Below, piece after piece: positions 1 through 12,190 of a DNA stretch of 64,000 nt (its first letter is position 1; each line of letters begins with the position of its first letter). The stretch is from positions 930,001 through 994,000 of the forward strand of contig NW_027478517.1 in assembly GCF_051014685.1 (NCBI RefSeq), given 5' to 3'. The stretch is from Ptiloglossa arizonensis (Eukaryota > Arthropoda > Insecta > Hymenoptera > Colletidae). Both the position numbers and the translations under genes were made by a program. Under the pieces are notes generated by a model, which did no database searches, had not been told where the DNA came from, and saw only the letters and a program-made list of their open reading frames with translations.

Positions 1-20
1 GACTTTTTGGGTTAGGTCAA

Positions 21-197
21 TCCGTTCGCGAGATATGGGAGTTTGAAGCTAAGAAATAGTTGAGAGGACAACAAATTTTTCGCAAGTCTGCTGCTCCAAA
101 CGCTTAACCAGAATGGCCTAGGGAAAAAATACATATACCGTTGTAATCGAGCGAGTTTCTAAATTCAGATGCAATTGGAATTTTTGGGTTTGGTCAA
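21..197 (+). repeat. Reference monomer (first complete 177-bp unit)
   Basis: This unit defines the phase used in this annotation. Offsets 1-10 are tccgttcgcg, which includes the palindrome TCGCGA. Offsets 18-36 are a conserved block around gtttgaagctaag. Offsets 53-60 are an A/T tract, and 68-80 read ctgctgctccaaa. Offsets 98-103 carry the palindrome CCTAGG, followed by an A tract at 104-109. Offsets 116-132 are the CENP-B-box-like site, 131-146 the gagtttctactttcag region, and 159-165 a second AATTTTT tract. A/T tracts therefore recur about every 50-70 bp, a spacing that can favour DNA curvature or nucleosome positioning (inference). The length of 177 is 59 codons exactly, but all frames carry stops in a typical copy. 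Confidence 0.95.
136..152 (+). promoter_or_regulatory. CENP-B-box-like 17-bp site (exemplar; recurs in each monomer at offset 116-132)
   Basis: In the usual monomer form this site reads taccgttgtaatcgggc; this first copy has cgag in place of cggg. The mammalian CENP-B box is yTTCGTTGGAArCGGGA, with an essential core NTTCGNNNNANNCGGGN. The common form matches 12 of the 17 positions and 7 of the 9 core bases, the misses being the two T residues. It recurs every 177 bp through the window with variants such as ttgtaaccggac, ttgtagtcgggc and ttgcaatcgggc. The resemblance is visible in the sequence; binding by a CENP-B-like, pogo-transposase-derived protein is inference. Chance similarity is possible, since any fixed monomer gives many positions to match. 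Confidence 0.45.
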
Positions 198-3059
198 TCC
201 GTTCGCGAGATATGGGAGTTTGAAGCTAAGAAATGGTTGAGAAGGTAACAAATTATTCGCAATTCTGCTGCTCCAAACGCTTAACAAGAATGGCCTAGGG
301 AAAAAATACACTTACCGTTGTAACCGGACGAGTTTCTACTTTGAGACGCAGCAGGAATTTTTGGGTTTGGTCAATCCGTTCGCGAGATATGTGCGTATGA
401 AGCTAAGAAATAGTTGAGAAGACAACAAATTTTTCGCAATTCTGCTGCTCCAAACGCTTAACCAGAATGGCCTAGGGAAAAAATACATATACCGTTGTAA
501 TCGGGCGAGTTTCTACTTTCAGATGCAATAGGAACTTTTGGGTTTGTTAAATCCGTTCGCGAGATGTGGGAGTTTGAAGCTAATAAATGGTTGACAAGAA
601 AACAAATTTTTCGCAATTCTACTGCTCCAAACGCTTAACCAGAACGGCTTGGGAAAAAATACACATACCGTTGTAATCGAGCGAGTTTCTACTTTCAGAT
701 GCAATTGGAATTTTTGGGTTAGGTCAATCCGTTCGCGAGATATGGGAGTTTGAAGCTAAGAAATGGTTGAGAAGGTAACAAATTATTCGCAATTCTGCTG
801 CTTCAAACGCTTAACAAGAATGGCCTAGGGAAAAAATACACATACCGTTGTAATCAGGCGAGTTTCTACTTTCAGGTACAATAGGAATTTTAGGGTTAGG
901 TCTATCTGTTCGCGAGATATGGGAGTTTGAAGCTAAGAAATGGTTGAGAAGACAACAAATTTTTCGCAATTCTGCCGCTCCAAACGCTTAACAAGAATGG
1001 CCTAGGGGAAAAATACACATACCGTTGTAATCGGGCTAGTTTCTACTTTCAGACGCAGCAGGAGTTTTTGGGTTTAGTCAATCCGTTCGCGAGAAATGGG
1101 ACTTTGAAGCTAAGAAATGGTTGACAAGACAACAAATTTTTCGCAATTCTGCTGCTCCAAACGCTTAACCAGAACGGCATAGGGAAAAAATACACATACC
1201 GTTGTAATCGAGCGAGTTTCTACTTTCAGATGCAATAGGAACTTTTGGGTTTGTTCAATGCGTTCGCGAGATATGGGGGTTTGAAGCTAAGAAATGGTTG
1301 AGAAGGTATCAAATTTTTCGCAATTCTGCTGGTCCAAAAGCTTAACCAGAATGGCCTAGGGGAAAAATACATATACCGTTGTAATCGGGCGAGTTTCTAC
1401 TTTCAGACGCAGCAGGAATTTTTGGGTTAGGTCAATCCGTTCGCGAGATATGGGAGTTTGAAGCTAAGAAATGGTTGAGAAGGTAACAAATTTTTCGCAC
1501 TTCTGCTGGTCCAAAAGCTTAACCAGAATGGCCTAGGGAAAAAATACACATACCGTTGTAACCGGACGAGTTTCTACTTTCAGACGCAATAGGAATTTTT
1601 GGGTTAGGGCAATCCGTTCCCGAGAAATGGGAGTTTGAAGCTAAGAAATGTTTGAGGAGGCAACAAATTTTTCGCACTTCTGCTGCTCCAATCGCTTAAC
1701 CAGATTGGCCTAGGGAAAAAATGCACATACCGTTGTAATCGGGCAAGTTTCTACTTTCAGACGCAGCAGTAATTTTTGGGTTTGGTCAACCCGTTTGCGA
1801 GATATGTGAGTTTGAAGCTAAGAAATAGTTGAGAAGGCAACAAATTTTTCGCAAGTCTGTGGCTCCAAACGGTTAACCAGAATGGCCTAGGGGAAAAATA
1901 CACATACCGTTGTAAAAGGACGAGTTTCTACTTTCAGATGCAAAAGGAATTTTTGGGTTAGGTCAATCCGATCGTGAGATATGGGAGTTTGAAGCTAAGA
2001 AATGGTTGAGAAGACAACAAATTTTTCGCAATTCTGCTGCTCCAAACGCTTAACCAGAATGGCCTAGGGATAAAATACGCATACCGTTGTAATCGGGCGA
2101 GTTTCTACTTTCAGACACAACAGGAATATTTGCGTTTGGTCAATCCGTTCGCGAGATATGGGACATTGAAGCTAAGAAATGGTTGACAAGACAACAAATT
2201 TTTCGCAATTCTGCTGCTCCAAACGCTTAACCAGAACGGCATAGGGAAAAAATACACATACCGTTGTAATCGAGCGAGTTTCTACTTTCAGATGCAATAG
2301 GAATTTTTGGGTTAGGTCAATCCGCTCGCGAGATATGGGAGTTTGAAGCTAAGAAATGGTTGAGAAGACAACAAATTTTTCGTAATTCTGCTGCTACAAA
2401 CACTTAACCAGAATGGCCTAGGAATAAAATACGCATACCGTTGTAATCGGGCGAGTTTCTACTTTCAAACACAACAGGAATATGTGGGTTTGGTCAATCC
2501 GTTCGCGAGATATGGGACATTGAAGCTAAGAAATGGTTGACAAGAAAATAAATTTTTTGCACTTTTGCTGCTCCAGTCGCTTAACCAGAATGGCCAAGGG
2601 GAAAAATACACATACCGTTGTAATCGGGCTAGTTTCTACTTTCAGACGCAACAGGAGTTTTTGGATTTAGTCAATCCGTTCGCGAGAAATGTGACTTTGA
2701 AGATAAGAAATGGTTGACAAGACAACAAATTTTTCGCAATTCTGCTGCTCCAAACGCTTATCCAGAACGGCATAGGAAAAAAATACACATACCGTTGTAA
2801 TCGAGCGAGTTTCTACTTTAAGATGCAATAGGAATTTTTGGGTTAGATCAATCCGCTCGCGAGATATGGGAGTTTGAAGCTAAGAAATGGTTGAGAAGGT
2901 AACAAATTTTTCGCTCTTCTGCTGGTCCAAAAGCTTAACCAGAATGGCCTAGGGAAAAAATACACATACCGTTGTAATCGGGCGAGTTTCTACTTTCAGA
3001 CGCAGCAGGAATTTTTGGGTTAGGTCAATCCGTTCGCGAGATATGGGAGTTTGAAGCTA

Positions 3060-5015
3060 AGAAATGGTTGAGAAGGTAACAAATTTTTCGCATTTCTGCT
3101 GGTCCAAAAGCTTAACCAGAATGGCCTAGGGAAAAAATACACATACCGTTGTAATCGGGCGAGTTTCTGCTTTCAGACGCAGCAGGAATTGTTGGGTTTG
3201 TTCAATCGGTTCGCGAGATATGGGAGTTTGAAGCTAAGAAATGGTTGACGAGAAAACAAATTTTTCGCAATTCTGCTGCTCCAAACGCTTAACCAGAACG
3301 GCATAGGGAAAAAATACACATACCGTTGTAATGGAGCGAGTTTCTACTTTCAGATGCAATAGGAATTTTTGGGTTAGGTCAATCCGTTCGCGAGATATGG
3401 GAGTTTGAAGCTAAGAAATGGTTGAGAAGGTAACAAATTTTTCGCACTTCTGCTGGTCCAAAAGCTTAACTAGAATGGCCTAGGGAAAAAATACACATAC
3501 CGTTGTAACCGGACGAGTTTCTACTTCGAGACGCAGCAGGAATATGTGGGTTTGATCAATCCGTTCGCGAGTTATGGGACATTGAAGCTAAGAAATGGTT
3601 GACAAGAAAACAAATTTTTTGCACTTCTGCTGCTCCAGTCGCTTAACCAGAATGGCCTAGGGGAAAAATACACATACCGTTGTAATCGGGCTAGTTTCTA
3701 CTTTCAGACGCAGCAGGAGTTTTTGGGTTTAGTCAATCCGTTCGCGAGGTATGTGAGTTTGAAGCTAAGAAATAGTTGAGAGGGCAACAAATTTTACGCA
3801 AGTCTGCTTCTCCAAACGCTTAACCAGAATGGTCTAGGGGAAAAATACGCATACCGTTGTAATTGGGCGAGTTTCTACTTTCAGACGCAACAGGAATATG
3901 TGGGTTTGGTCAATCCGTTCGCGAGATATGGGACTTTGAAGCTAAGAAATGGTTGACAAGACAACAAATTTTTTGCAGTTCTGCTGCTCCAGTCGCTTAA
4001 CCAGAATGCCCTAGGGGAAAAATACACATACCGTTGTAATCTGGCTAGTATCTACTTTCAGACGCAGCAGGAATTTTTGGGTTAGGTCAATCCGTTCGCG
4101 AGATATGGGAGTTTGAAGCTAAGAAATGGTTGAGAAGGTAACAAATTTTTCGCACTTCTGCTGGTCCAAAAGCATAACCAGAATGCCCTAGGGGAAAAAT
4201 ACACATACCGTTGTAATCTGGCTAGTATCTACTTTCAGACGCAGCAGGAATTTTTGGTTTAGGTCAATCCGTTCGAGAGATATGGGACTTTGAAGCTAAG
4301 AAATGGTTGACAAGACAACAAGTTTTTTGCAGTTCTGCTGCTCCAAACGCTTAACAAGAATGGCCTAGGGAAAAAATACATATACCGTTGTAATCGGGCC
4401 AGTTTCTACTTTCAGACGCAATAGGACCTTTTGGGTTTGTTCAATCCGTTCGCGAGATATGGGAGTTTGAAGCTAAGAAATGGTTGAGAAGGTAACAAAT
4501 TTTTCGCACTTCTGCTGGTCCAAAAGCATAACCAGAATGGCCTAGGGAAAAAACACACATAGCGTTGTAATCGGGCGAGTTTCTGCTTTCAGACGCAGCA
4601 GGAATTGTTGGGTTTGTTCAATCGGTTCGCGAGATATGGGAGTTTGAAGCTAAGAAATGGTTGACGAGAAAACAAATTTTTCGCAATTCTGCTGCTCCAA
4701 ACGCTTAACCAGAACGGCATAGGGAAAAAATACACATACCGTTGTAATCGAGCGAGTTTCTACTTTCAGATGCAATAGGAATTTTTGGGTTAGGTCAATC
4801 CGTTCGCGAGATATGGGAGTTTGAAGCTAAGAAATGGTTGAGAAGGTAACAAATTTTTCGCACTTCTGCTGGTCCAAAAGCTTAACTAGAATGGCCTAGG
4901 GAAGAAATACACATACCGTTGTAACCGGACGAGTTTCTACTTTGAGACGCATCAGGAATATGTGGGTTTGGTCAATCCGTTCGCGAGATATGGGACATTG
5001 AAGCTAAGAAATGGT
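3060..5015 (+). repeat. 8-monomer duplication (1,416 bp offset), partly decayed
   Basis: About three monomers at 3060-3600 recur at 4476-5015, exactly 8 x 177 bp further on. Both carry gagtttctgctttcag, then attgttgggtttgttc, then ttgacgagaaaac, in that order. The two copies differ at several bases (for example tacacataccg against cacacatagcg), so this duplication is older than those on the right. The intervening monomers are ordinary diverged satellite. Confidence 0.7.
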
Positions 5016-5930
5016 TGAGAAGGTATCAAATTTTTCGCAATTCTGCTGGTCCAAAAGCTTAACCAGAATGGCCTAGGAAAAAAATACATATACCGTTGTA
5101 ATCGGGCGAGTTTCTACTTTCAGACGCAGCAGGAATTTTTGGGTTAGGTCAATCCGTTCGCGAGAAATGGGAGTTTGAAGCTAAGAAATGTTTGAGGAGG
5201 CAACAAATTTTTCGCATTTCTGCTGCTCCAGTCGCTTAACCAGAATGGCCTAGGGGAAAAATACACATACCGTTGTAATCGGGCTAGTTTCTACTTTCAG
5301 ACGCAGCAGGAGTTTTTGGGTTTAGTCAATCCGTTCGCGAGATATGGGAGTTTGAAGCTAAGAAATGGTTGAGAAGGTATCAAATTTTTCGCAATTCTGC
5401 TGGTCCAAAAGCTTAATCAGAATCGCCTAGGGAAAAAATACATATACCGTTGTAATCGGGCGAGTTTCTACTTTCAGACGCAGCAGGAATTTTTGGGTTA
5501 GGTCAATCCGTTCGCGAGATATGGGAGTTTGAAGCTAAGAAATGGTTGAGAAGGTAACAAATTTTTCGCACTTCTGCTGGTCCAAAAGCTTAACCAGAAT
5601 GGCCTAGGGAAAAAATACACATACCGTTGTAATCGGACGAGTTTCTACTTTCAGACGCAGCAGGAATTATTGGGTTTGTTCAATCGGTTCGCGAGATATG
5701 GGAGTTTGAAGCTAAGAAATGGTTGAGAAGGTAACAAATTTTACGCACTTCTGCTGGTCCAAAAGCTTAACTAGAATGTTCTAGGGAAAAAATACACATA
5801 CCGTTGTAACCGGACGAGTTTCTACTTTCAGACGCAATAGGAATTTTTGGGTTAGGTCAATCCGTTCGCGAGAAATGGGAGTTTGAAGCTAAGAAATGTT
5901 TGAGGAGGCAACAAATTTTTCGCAATTCTG
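5015..5930 (+). repeat. Diverged satellite monomers between short HORs
   Basis: About five monomers of mixed type, including gtccaaaagcttaacc forms and one tgtttgaggaggcaac form. No gene or other element is visible. Confidence 0.75.
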
Positions 5931-7150
5931 CTGCTCCAAACGCTTAACCAGAATGGCCTAGGGATAAAATACGCATACCGTTGTAATCGGGCGAGTTTCT
6001 ACTTTCAGACACAACAGGAATATGTGGGTTTGGTCAATCTGTTCGCGAGATATGGGACATTGAAGCTAAGAAATGGTTGACAAGAAAATAAATTTTTTGC
6101 ACTTTTGCTGCTCCAGTCGCTTAACCAGAATGGCCTAGGGGAAAAATACACATACCGTTGTAATCGGGCTAGTTTCTACTTTCAGACGCAGCAGGAGTTT
6201 TTTGGTTTAGTCAATCCGTTCGCGAGAAATGGGACTTTGAAGCTAAGAAATGGTTGACAAGACAACAAATTTTTCGCAATTCTGCTGCTCCAAACGCTTA
6301 ACCAGAACGGCATAGGGAAAAAATACACATACCGTTGTAATCGAGCGAGTTTCTACTATCAGATGCAAAAGGAATTTTTGGGTTAGGTCAATCCGTTCGC
6401 GAGATATGGGAGTTTGAAGCTAAGAAATGGTTGAGAAGACAACAAATTTTTCGCAATTCTGCTGCACCAAACGCTTAACCAGAATGGCCTAGGGAAAAAA
6501 TACATATACCGTTGTCATCAGGCGAGTTTCTACTTTCAGGTGCAATAGGAATTTTAGGGTTAGGTCTATCTGTTCGCGAGATATGGGAGTTTGAAGCTAA
6601 GAAATGGTTGAGAAGACAACAAATTTTACGCAATTCTGCTGCTCCAAACGCTTAACCAGAATGGCCTAGGGATAAAATACGCATACCGTTGTAATCGGGC
6701 GAGTTTCTACTTTCAGACACAACAGGAATATGTGGGTTTGGTCAATCTGTTCGCGAGATATGGGACATTGAAGCTAAGAAATGGTTGACAAGAAAATAAA
6801 TTTTTTGCACTTTTGCTGCTCCAGTCGCTTAACCAGGATGGCCTAGGGGAAAAATACACATACCGTTGTAATCGGGCTAGTTTCTACTTTCAGACGCAGC
6901 AGGAGTTTTTTGGTTTAGTCAATCCGTTCGCGAGAAATGGGACTTTGAAGCTAAGAAATGGTTGACAAGACAACAAATTTTTCGCAATTCTGCTGCTCCA
7001 AACGCTTAACCAGAACGGCATTGGGAAAAAATACAGATACCGTTGTAATCGAGCGAGTTTCTACTTTCAGATGCAATAGGAATTTTTGGGTTAGGTCAAT
7101 CCGCTCGCGAGATATGGGAGTTTGAAGCTAAGAAATGGTTGAGAAGACAA
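5930..7150 (+). repeat. 4-monomer higher-order repeat (708 bp)
   Basis: The series gggataaaatacgc, gacacaacaggaatatg, gacaagaaaataaat, and gcaggagttttttgg at 5961 onwards recurs at 6669 onwards, 4 x 177 bp later. The two copies are close but carry private changes, for example ccagaatgg against ccaggatgg and catagggaa against cattgggaa. It is the shortest clear HOR in the window. Confidence 0.75.
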
Positions 7151-8820
7151 CAAATTTTTCGCAATTCTGCTGCACCAAACGCTTAACCAGAATGGCCTAG
7201 GGAAAAAATACATATACCGTTGTAATCGGGCGAGTTTCTACTTTCAGACGCAATAGGAACTTTTGGGTTTGTTCAATCCGTTCGCGAGATATGGGAGTTT
7301 GAAGCTAAGAAATGGTTGAGAAGGTAACAAATTTTTCGCACTTCTGCTGGTCCAAAAGCTTAACCAGAATGGCCTAGAGAAAAAATACACATACCGTTGT
7401 AATCGGGCGAGTTTCTACTTTCAGACGCAGCAGGAATTTTTGGGTTAGGTCAATCCGTTCGCGAGATATGGGAGTTTGAATCTAAGAAATGGTTGAGAAG
7501 GTAACAAATTTTTCGCATTTCTGCTGGTCCAAAAGCTTAACCAGAATGTTCTAGGGAAAAAATACACATACCGTTGTAATCGGGCGAGTTTCTTCTTTCA
7601 GACGCAGCAGGAATTGTTGGGTTTGTACAATCGGTTCGCGAGATAAGGGAGTTTGAAGCTAAGAAATGGTTGTCGAGAAAACAAATTTTTCGCAATTCTG
7701 CTGCTCCAAACGCTTAACCAGAACGGCATAGGGAAAAAATACACATACCGTTGTAATCGAGCGAGTTTCTACTTTCAGATGCAAAAGGAATTTTTGGGTT
7801 AGGCCAATCGGTTCGCGAGATATGGGAGTTTGAGGCTAAGAAATGGTTGACGAGAAAACAAATTTTTCGCAATTCTGCTGCTCCAAACGCTTAACCAGAA
7901 CGGCATAGGGAAAAAATACACATACCGTTGTAATCGAGCGAGTTTCTACTTTCAGATGCAAAAGGAATTTTAGGGTTAGGTCTATCTGTTCGCGAGATAT
8001 GGGAGTTTGAAGCTAACAAATGGTTGAGAAGACAACAAATTTTTCGCAATTCTACTGCTCCAAACGCTTAACCAGAATGGCCTAGGGATAAAATACGCAT
8101 ACCGTTGTAATCGGGCGAGTTTCTACTTTCAGACACAACAGGAATATGTGGGTTTGGTCAATCCGTTCGCGAGACATGGGACATTGAAGCTAAGAAATGG
8201 TTGACAAGAAAATAAATTTTTTGCACTTTTGCTGCTCCAGTCGCTTAACCAGAATTGCCTAGGGGAAAAATACACATACAGTTGTAATCGGGCTGGTTTC
8301 TACTTTCAGACGCAGCAGCAGTTTTTGGGTTTAGTCAATCCGTTCGCGAGAGATGGGACTTTGAAGCTAAGAAATGGTTAACAAGACAACAAATTTTTCG
8401 CAATTCTGCTGCTCCAAACGCTTAACCAGAACGGCATAGGGAAAAAATACACATACCGTTGCAATCGAGCGAGTTTCTACTTTCAGATGCAATAGGAATT
8501 TTTGGGTTAGGTCAATCCGCTCGCGAGATATGGGAGTTTGAAGCTAAGAAATGGTTGAGAAGACAACAAATTTTTCGCACTTCTGCTGGTCCAAAAGCTT
8601 AACCAGAATGGCCTAGGGAAAAAATACACATACCGTTGTAATCGGGCGAGTTTCTTCTTTCAGACGCAGCAGGAATTGTTGGGTTTGTTCAATCGGTTCG
8701 CGAGATATGGGAGTTTGAAGCTAAGAAATGGTTGACGAGAAAACAAATTTTTCGCAATTCTGCTGCTCCAAACGCTTAACCAGAACGGCATAGGGAAAAA
8801 ATACACATACCGTTGTAATC
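7150..8820 (+). repeat. Satellite monomers, with a source block shared with 12.4-13.3 kb
   Basis: Bases 7965-8880, about five monomers, match 12395-13310 at an offset of 4,430 bp, which is 25 monomers plus the 5-bp insertion that lies between them. Shared marks are gaagctaacaaatgg, caattctactgctcc, and the change gcagcagcagttttt. The left part (7150-7965) holds mixed monomers, including two consecutive gacgagaaaac forms. Confidence 0.7.
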
Positions 8821-11480
8821 GAGCGAGTTTCTACTTTCAGATGCAATAGGAATTTTTGGGTTAGGTCAATCCGTTCGCGAGATATGGAAGTTTGAAGCTA
8901 AGAAATGGTTGAGAAGGTAACAAATTTTTCGCACTTCTGCTGGTCCAAAAGCTTAACCAGAATGGCCTAGGGAAAAAATACACATACCGTTGTAATCGGG
9001 CGAGTTTCTTCTTTCAGACGCAGCAGGAATTGTTGGGTTTGTTCAATCGGTTCGCGAGATATGGGAGCTTGAAGCTAAGAAATGGTTGACGAGAAAACAA
9101 ATTTTTCGCAATTCTGCTGCTCCAAACGCTTAACCAGAACGGCATAGGGAAAAAATACACATACCGTTGTAATCGAGCGAGTTTCTACTTTCAGATGCAA
9201 TAGGAATTTTTGGGTTAGGTCAATCCGTTCGCGAGATATGGGAGTTTGAAGCTAAGAAATGGTTGTGAAGGTAACAAATTTTTCGCACTTCTGCTGGTCC
9301 AAAAGCTTAACTAGAATGGCCTACGGAAAAAATACACATACCCTTGTAATCGGGCGAGTTACTTCTTTCAGGTGTAGCAGGAATTTTTGGGTTTGGTCAA
9401 TCCGTTCGCGAGATATGGGAGTTTGAAGCTAAGAAATGTTTGAGGAGGCAACAAATTTTTCGCACTTCTGCTGCTCCAATCGCTTAACCAGACTGGCCTA
9501 GGGAAAAAATACACATACCCTTGTAATCGGGCGAGTTACTTCTTTCAGGCGCAGCAGGAATTTTTGGGTTTGGTCAATCCGTTCGCGAGACATGGGAGTT
9601 TGAAGCCAAGAAATGGTTGAGAAGACAACAAATTTTTCGCAATTCTGCTGCTCCAAACGCTTAACAAGAATGGCCTAGGGAAAAAATACACATACCGTTG
9701 TAATCAGGCGAGTTTCTACTTTCAGGTGCAATAGGAATTTTAGGGTTAGGTCTATCTGTTCGCGAGACATGGGAGTTTGAAGCTAAGAAATGGTTGAGAA
9801 GAGAACAAATTTTTCGCAATTCTGCTGCTCCAAACGCTTAACCAGAACGGCATAGGGAAAAAATACACATACCGTTGTAATCGAGCGAGTTTCTACTTTC
9901 AGATGCAATAGGATTTTTTGGGTTAGGTCAATCCGCTCGCGAGATATGGGAGTTTGAAGCTAAGAAATGGTTGAGAAGGTAACAAATTTTTTGCACTTCT
10001 GCTGGTCCAAAAGCTTAACCAGAATGGCCTAGGGAAAAAATACACATACCGTTTTAATCGGGCGAGTTTCTTCTTTCAGACGCAGCAGGAATTGTTGGGT
10101 TTGTTCAATCGGTTCGCGAGATATGGGAGTTTGAAGCTAAGAAATGGTTGACGAGAAAACAAATTTTTCGCAATTCTGCTGCTCCAAACGCTTAACCAGA
10201 ACGGCATAGGGAAAAAATACACATACCGTTGTAATCGAGCGAGTTTCTACTTTCAGATGCAATAGGAATTTTTGGGTTAGGTCAATCCGTTCGCGAGATA
10301 TGGTAGTTTGAAGCTAAGAAATGGTTGTGAAGGTAACAAATTTTTCGCACTTCTGCTGGTCCAAAAGCTTAACTAGAATGGCCTACGGAAAAAATACACA
10401 TACCCTTGTAATCGGGCGAGTTACTTCTTTCAGGTGTAGCAGGAATTTTTGGGTTTGGTCAATCCGTTCGCGAGATATGGGAGTTTGAAGCTAAGAAATG
10501 TTTGAGGAGGCAACAAATTTTTCGCACTTCTGCTGCTCCAATCGCTTAACCAGACTGGCCTAGGGAAAAAATACACATACCCTTGTAATCGGGCGAGTTA
10601 CTTCTTTCAGGCGCAGCAGGAATTTTTGGGTTTGGTCAATCCGTTCGCGAGATATGGGAGTTTGAAGCCAAGAAATGGTTGAGAAGACAACAAATTTTTC
10701 GCAATTCTGCTGCTCCAAACGCTTAACAAGAATGGCCTAGGGAAAAAATACACATACCGTTGTAATCAGGCGAGTTTCTACTTTCAGGTGCAATAGGAAT
10801 TTTAGGGTTAGGTCTATCTGTTCGCGAGACATGGGAGTTTGAAGCTAAGAAATGGTTGAGAAGAGAACAAATTTTTCGCAATTCTGCTGCTCCAAACGCT
10901 TAACCAGAACGGCATAGGGAAAAAATACACATACCGTTGTAATCGAGCGAGTTTCTACTTTCAGATGCAATAGGATTTTTTGGGTTAGGTCAATCCGCTC
11001 GCGAGATATGGGAGTTTGAAGCTAAGAAATGGTTGAGAAGGTAACAAATTTTTTGCACTTCTGCTGGTCCAAAAGCTTAACCAGAATGGCCTAGGGAAAA
11101 AATACACATACCGTTTTAATCGGGCGAGTTTCTTCTTTCAGACGCAGCAGGAATTGTTGGGTTTGTTCAATCGGTTCGCGAGATATGGGAGTTTGAAGCT
11201 AAGAAATGGTTGACGAGAAAACAAATTTTTCGCAATTCTGCTGCTCCAAACGCTTAACCAGAACGGCATAGGGAAAAAATACACATACCGTTGTAATCGA
11301 GCGAGTTTCTACTTTCAGATGCAATAGGAATTTTTGGGTTAGGTCAATCCGTTCGCGAGATATGGGAGTTTGAAGCTAAGAAATGGTTGTGAAGGTAACA
11401 AATTTTTCGCACTTCTGCTGGTCCCAAAGCTTAACTAGAATGGCCTACGGAAAAAATACACATACCGTTGTAACCGGACG
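8821..11480 (+). repeat. 6-monomer higher-order repeat (1,062 bp), about 2.5 copies
   Basis: The mark ggttgtgaagg occurs at 9261, 10323 and 11385, exactly 1,062 bp apart. Between the marks, the order of monomer types is the same. It includes gcctacggaaaa, cgagttacttctttcag with the variant cccttgtaatc, and tgtttgaggaggcaac. The second and third copies share ccgttttaatcggg and aggattttttggg, which the first copy lacks. Those two are therefore the most recent pair. Confidence 0.85.
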
Positions 11481-12190
11481 AGTTTCTATAATACTTTCAG
11501 ACGCAATAGGAATTTTTGGGTTAGGTCAATCCGTTCGCGAGATATGGGAGTTTGAAGCTAAGAAATGTTTGAGGAGGCAACAAATTTTTCGCATTTCTGC
11601 TGCTCCAATCGCTTAACCAGATTGGCCTAGGGAAAAAATACATATACCGTTGTAATCGGGCGAGTTTCTACTTTCAGACGCAATAGGAACTTTTGGGTTT
11701 GTTCAATCCGTTCGCGAGATATGGGAGTTTGAAGCTAAGAAATGGTTGAGAAGGTAACAAATTTTTCGCACTTCTGTTGGTCCAAAAGCTTAACCAGAAT
11801 GGCCTAGGGAAAAAATACACATACCGTTGTAATCGGGCGAGTTTCTACTTTCAGACGCAGCAGGAATTTTTGGGTTAGGTCAATCCGTTCGCGAGATATG
11901 GGAGTTTGAAGCTAAGAAATGTTTGAGAAGACAACAAATTTTTCGCAATTCTGCTGCTCCAAACGCTTAACAAGAATGGCCTAGGGAAAAAATACACATA
12001 CCGTTGTAATCAGGCGAGTATCTACTTTCAGGTGCAATAGGAATTTTAGGGTTAGGTCTATCTGTTCGCGAGACATGGGAGTTTGAAGCTAAGAAATGGT
12101 TGAGAAGACAACAAATTTTTCGCAATTCTGCTGCTCCAAACGCTTAACCAGAACGGCATAGGGAAAAAATACACATACCGTTGTAATCGA
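11480..12190 (+). repeat. Transitional monomers between 6-mer and 10-mer HORs
   Basis: Four monomers linking the two HORs. The first contains the 5-bp insertion at 11489. The rest are of the gggttaggtcaatcc and caggtgcaatagg types seen in both neighbours. No non-satellite sequence is present. Confidence 0.75.
11489..11493 (+). other. 5-bp insertion marker (taata), copy 1
   Basis: The usual gagtttctactttcag reads gagtttctataatactttc here because taata has been inserted at offset about 141. It is the largest monomer length change I noticed and makes this unit 182 bp. Its monomer has ttgtaaccggacg, while the two later copies have ttgtacccggacg. Confidence 0.9.

Larger units (their letters stand above)
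1..3060 (+). repeat. Diverged monomers without clear higher-order structure
   Basis: About 17 monomers in which neighbours differ from one another at many sites. Examples are attattcgc in place of atttttcgc near 250 and 780, a 1-bp deletion near 650, and gcctaggaataaaat near 2420. Variant types alternate without a period that I could recognise. Among the segments of the window this looks the most heterogeneous, consistent with an older or less frequently homogenised layer. It contains nothing but satellite. Confidence 0.75.

Noticed and set aside
885..900. Telomere-like tttagggttagg
   Set aside because: Fewer than two telomeric units, present only as a monomer variant (also near 6555, 9735, 12400 and 14170) and never extended into a telomere tract.
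11487..11494. TATAAT-like promoter element
   Set aside because: It is created by the 5-bp insertion within a satellite monomer and there is no gene downstream.
11383..11616. Plus-strand open frame of 77 codons, with 65-codon relatives at 13335 and 15110
   Set aside because: It is satellite read-through. The same sequence is interrupted by stops in other monomers, its length depends on the 5-bp insertion, there is no homology to a known protein that I recognise, and no frame in 64 kb exceeds 87 codons.
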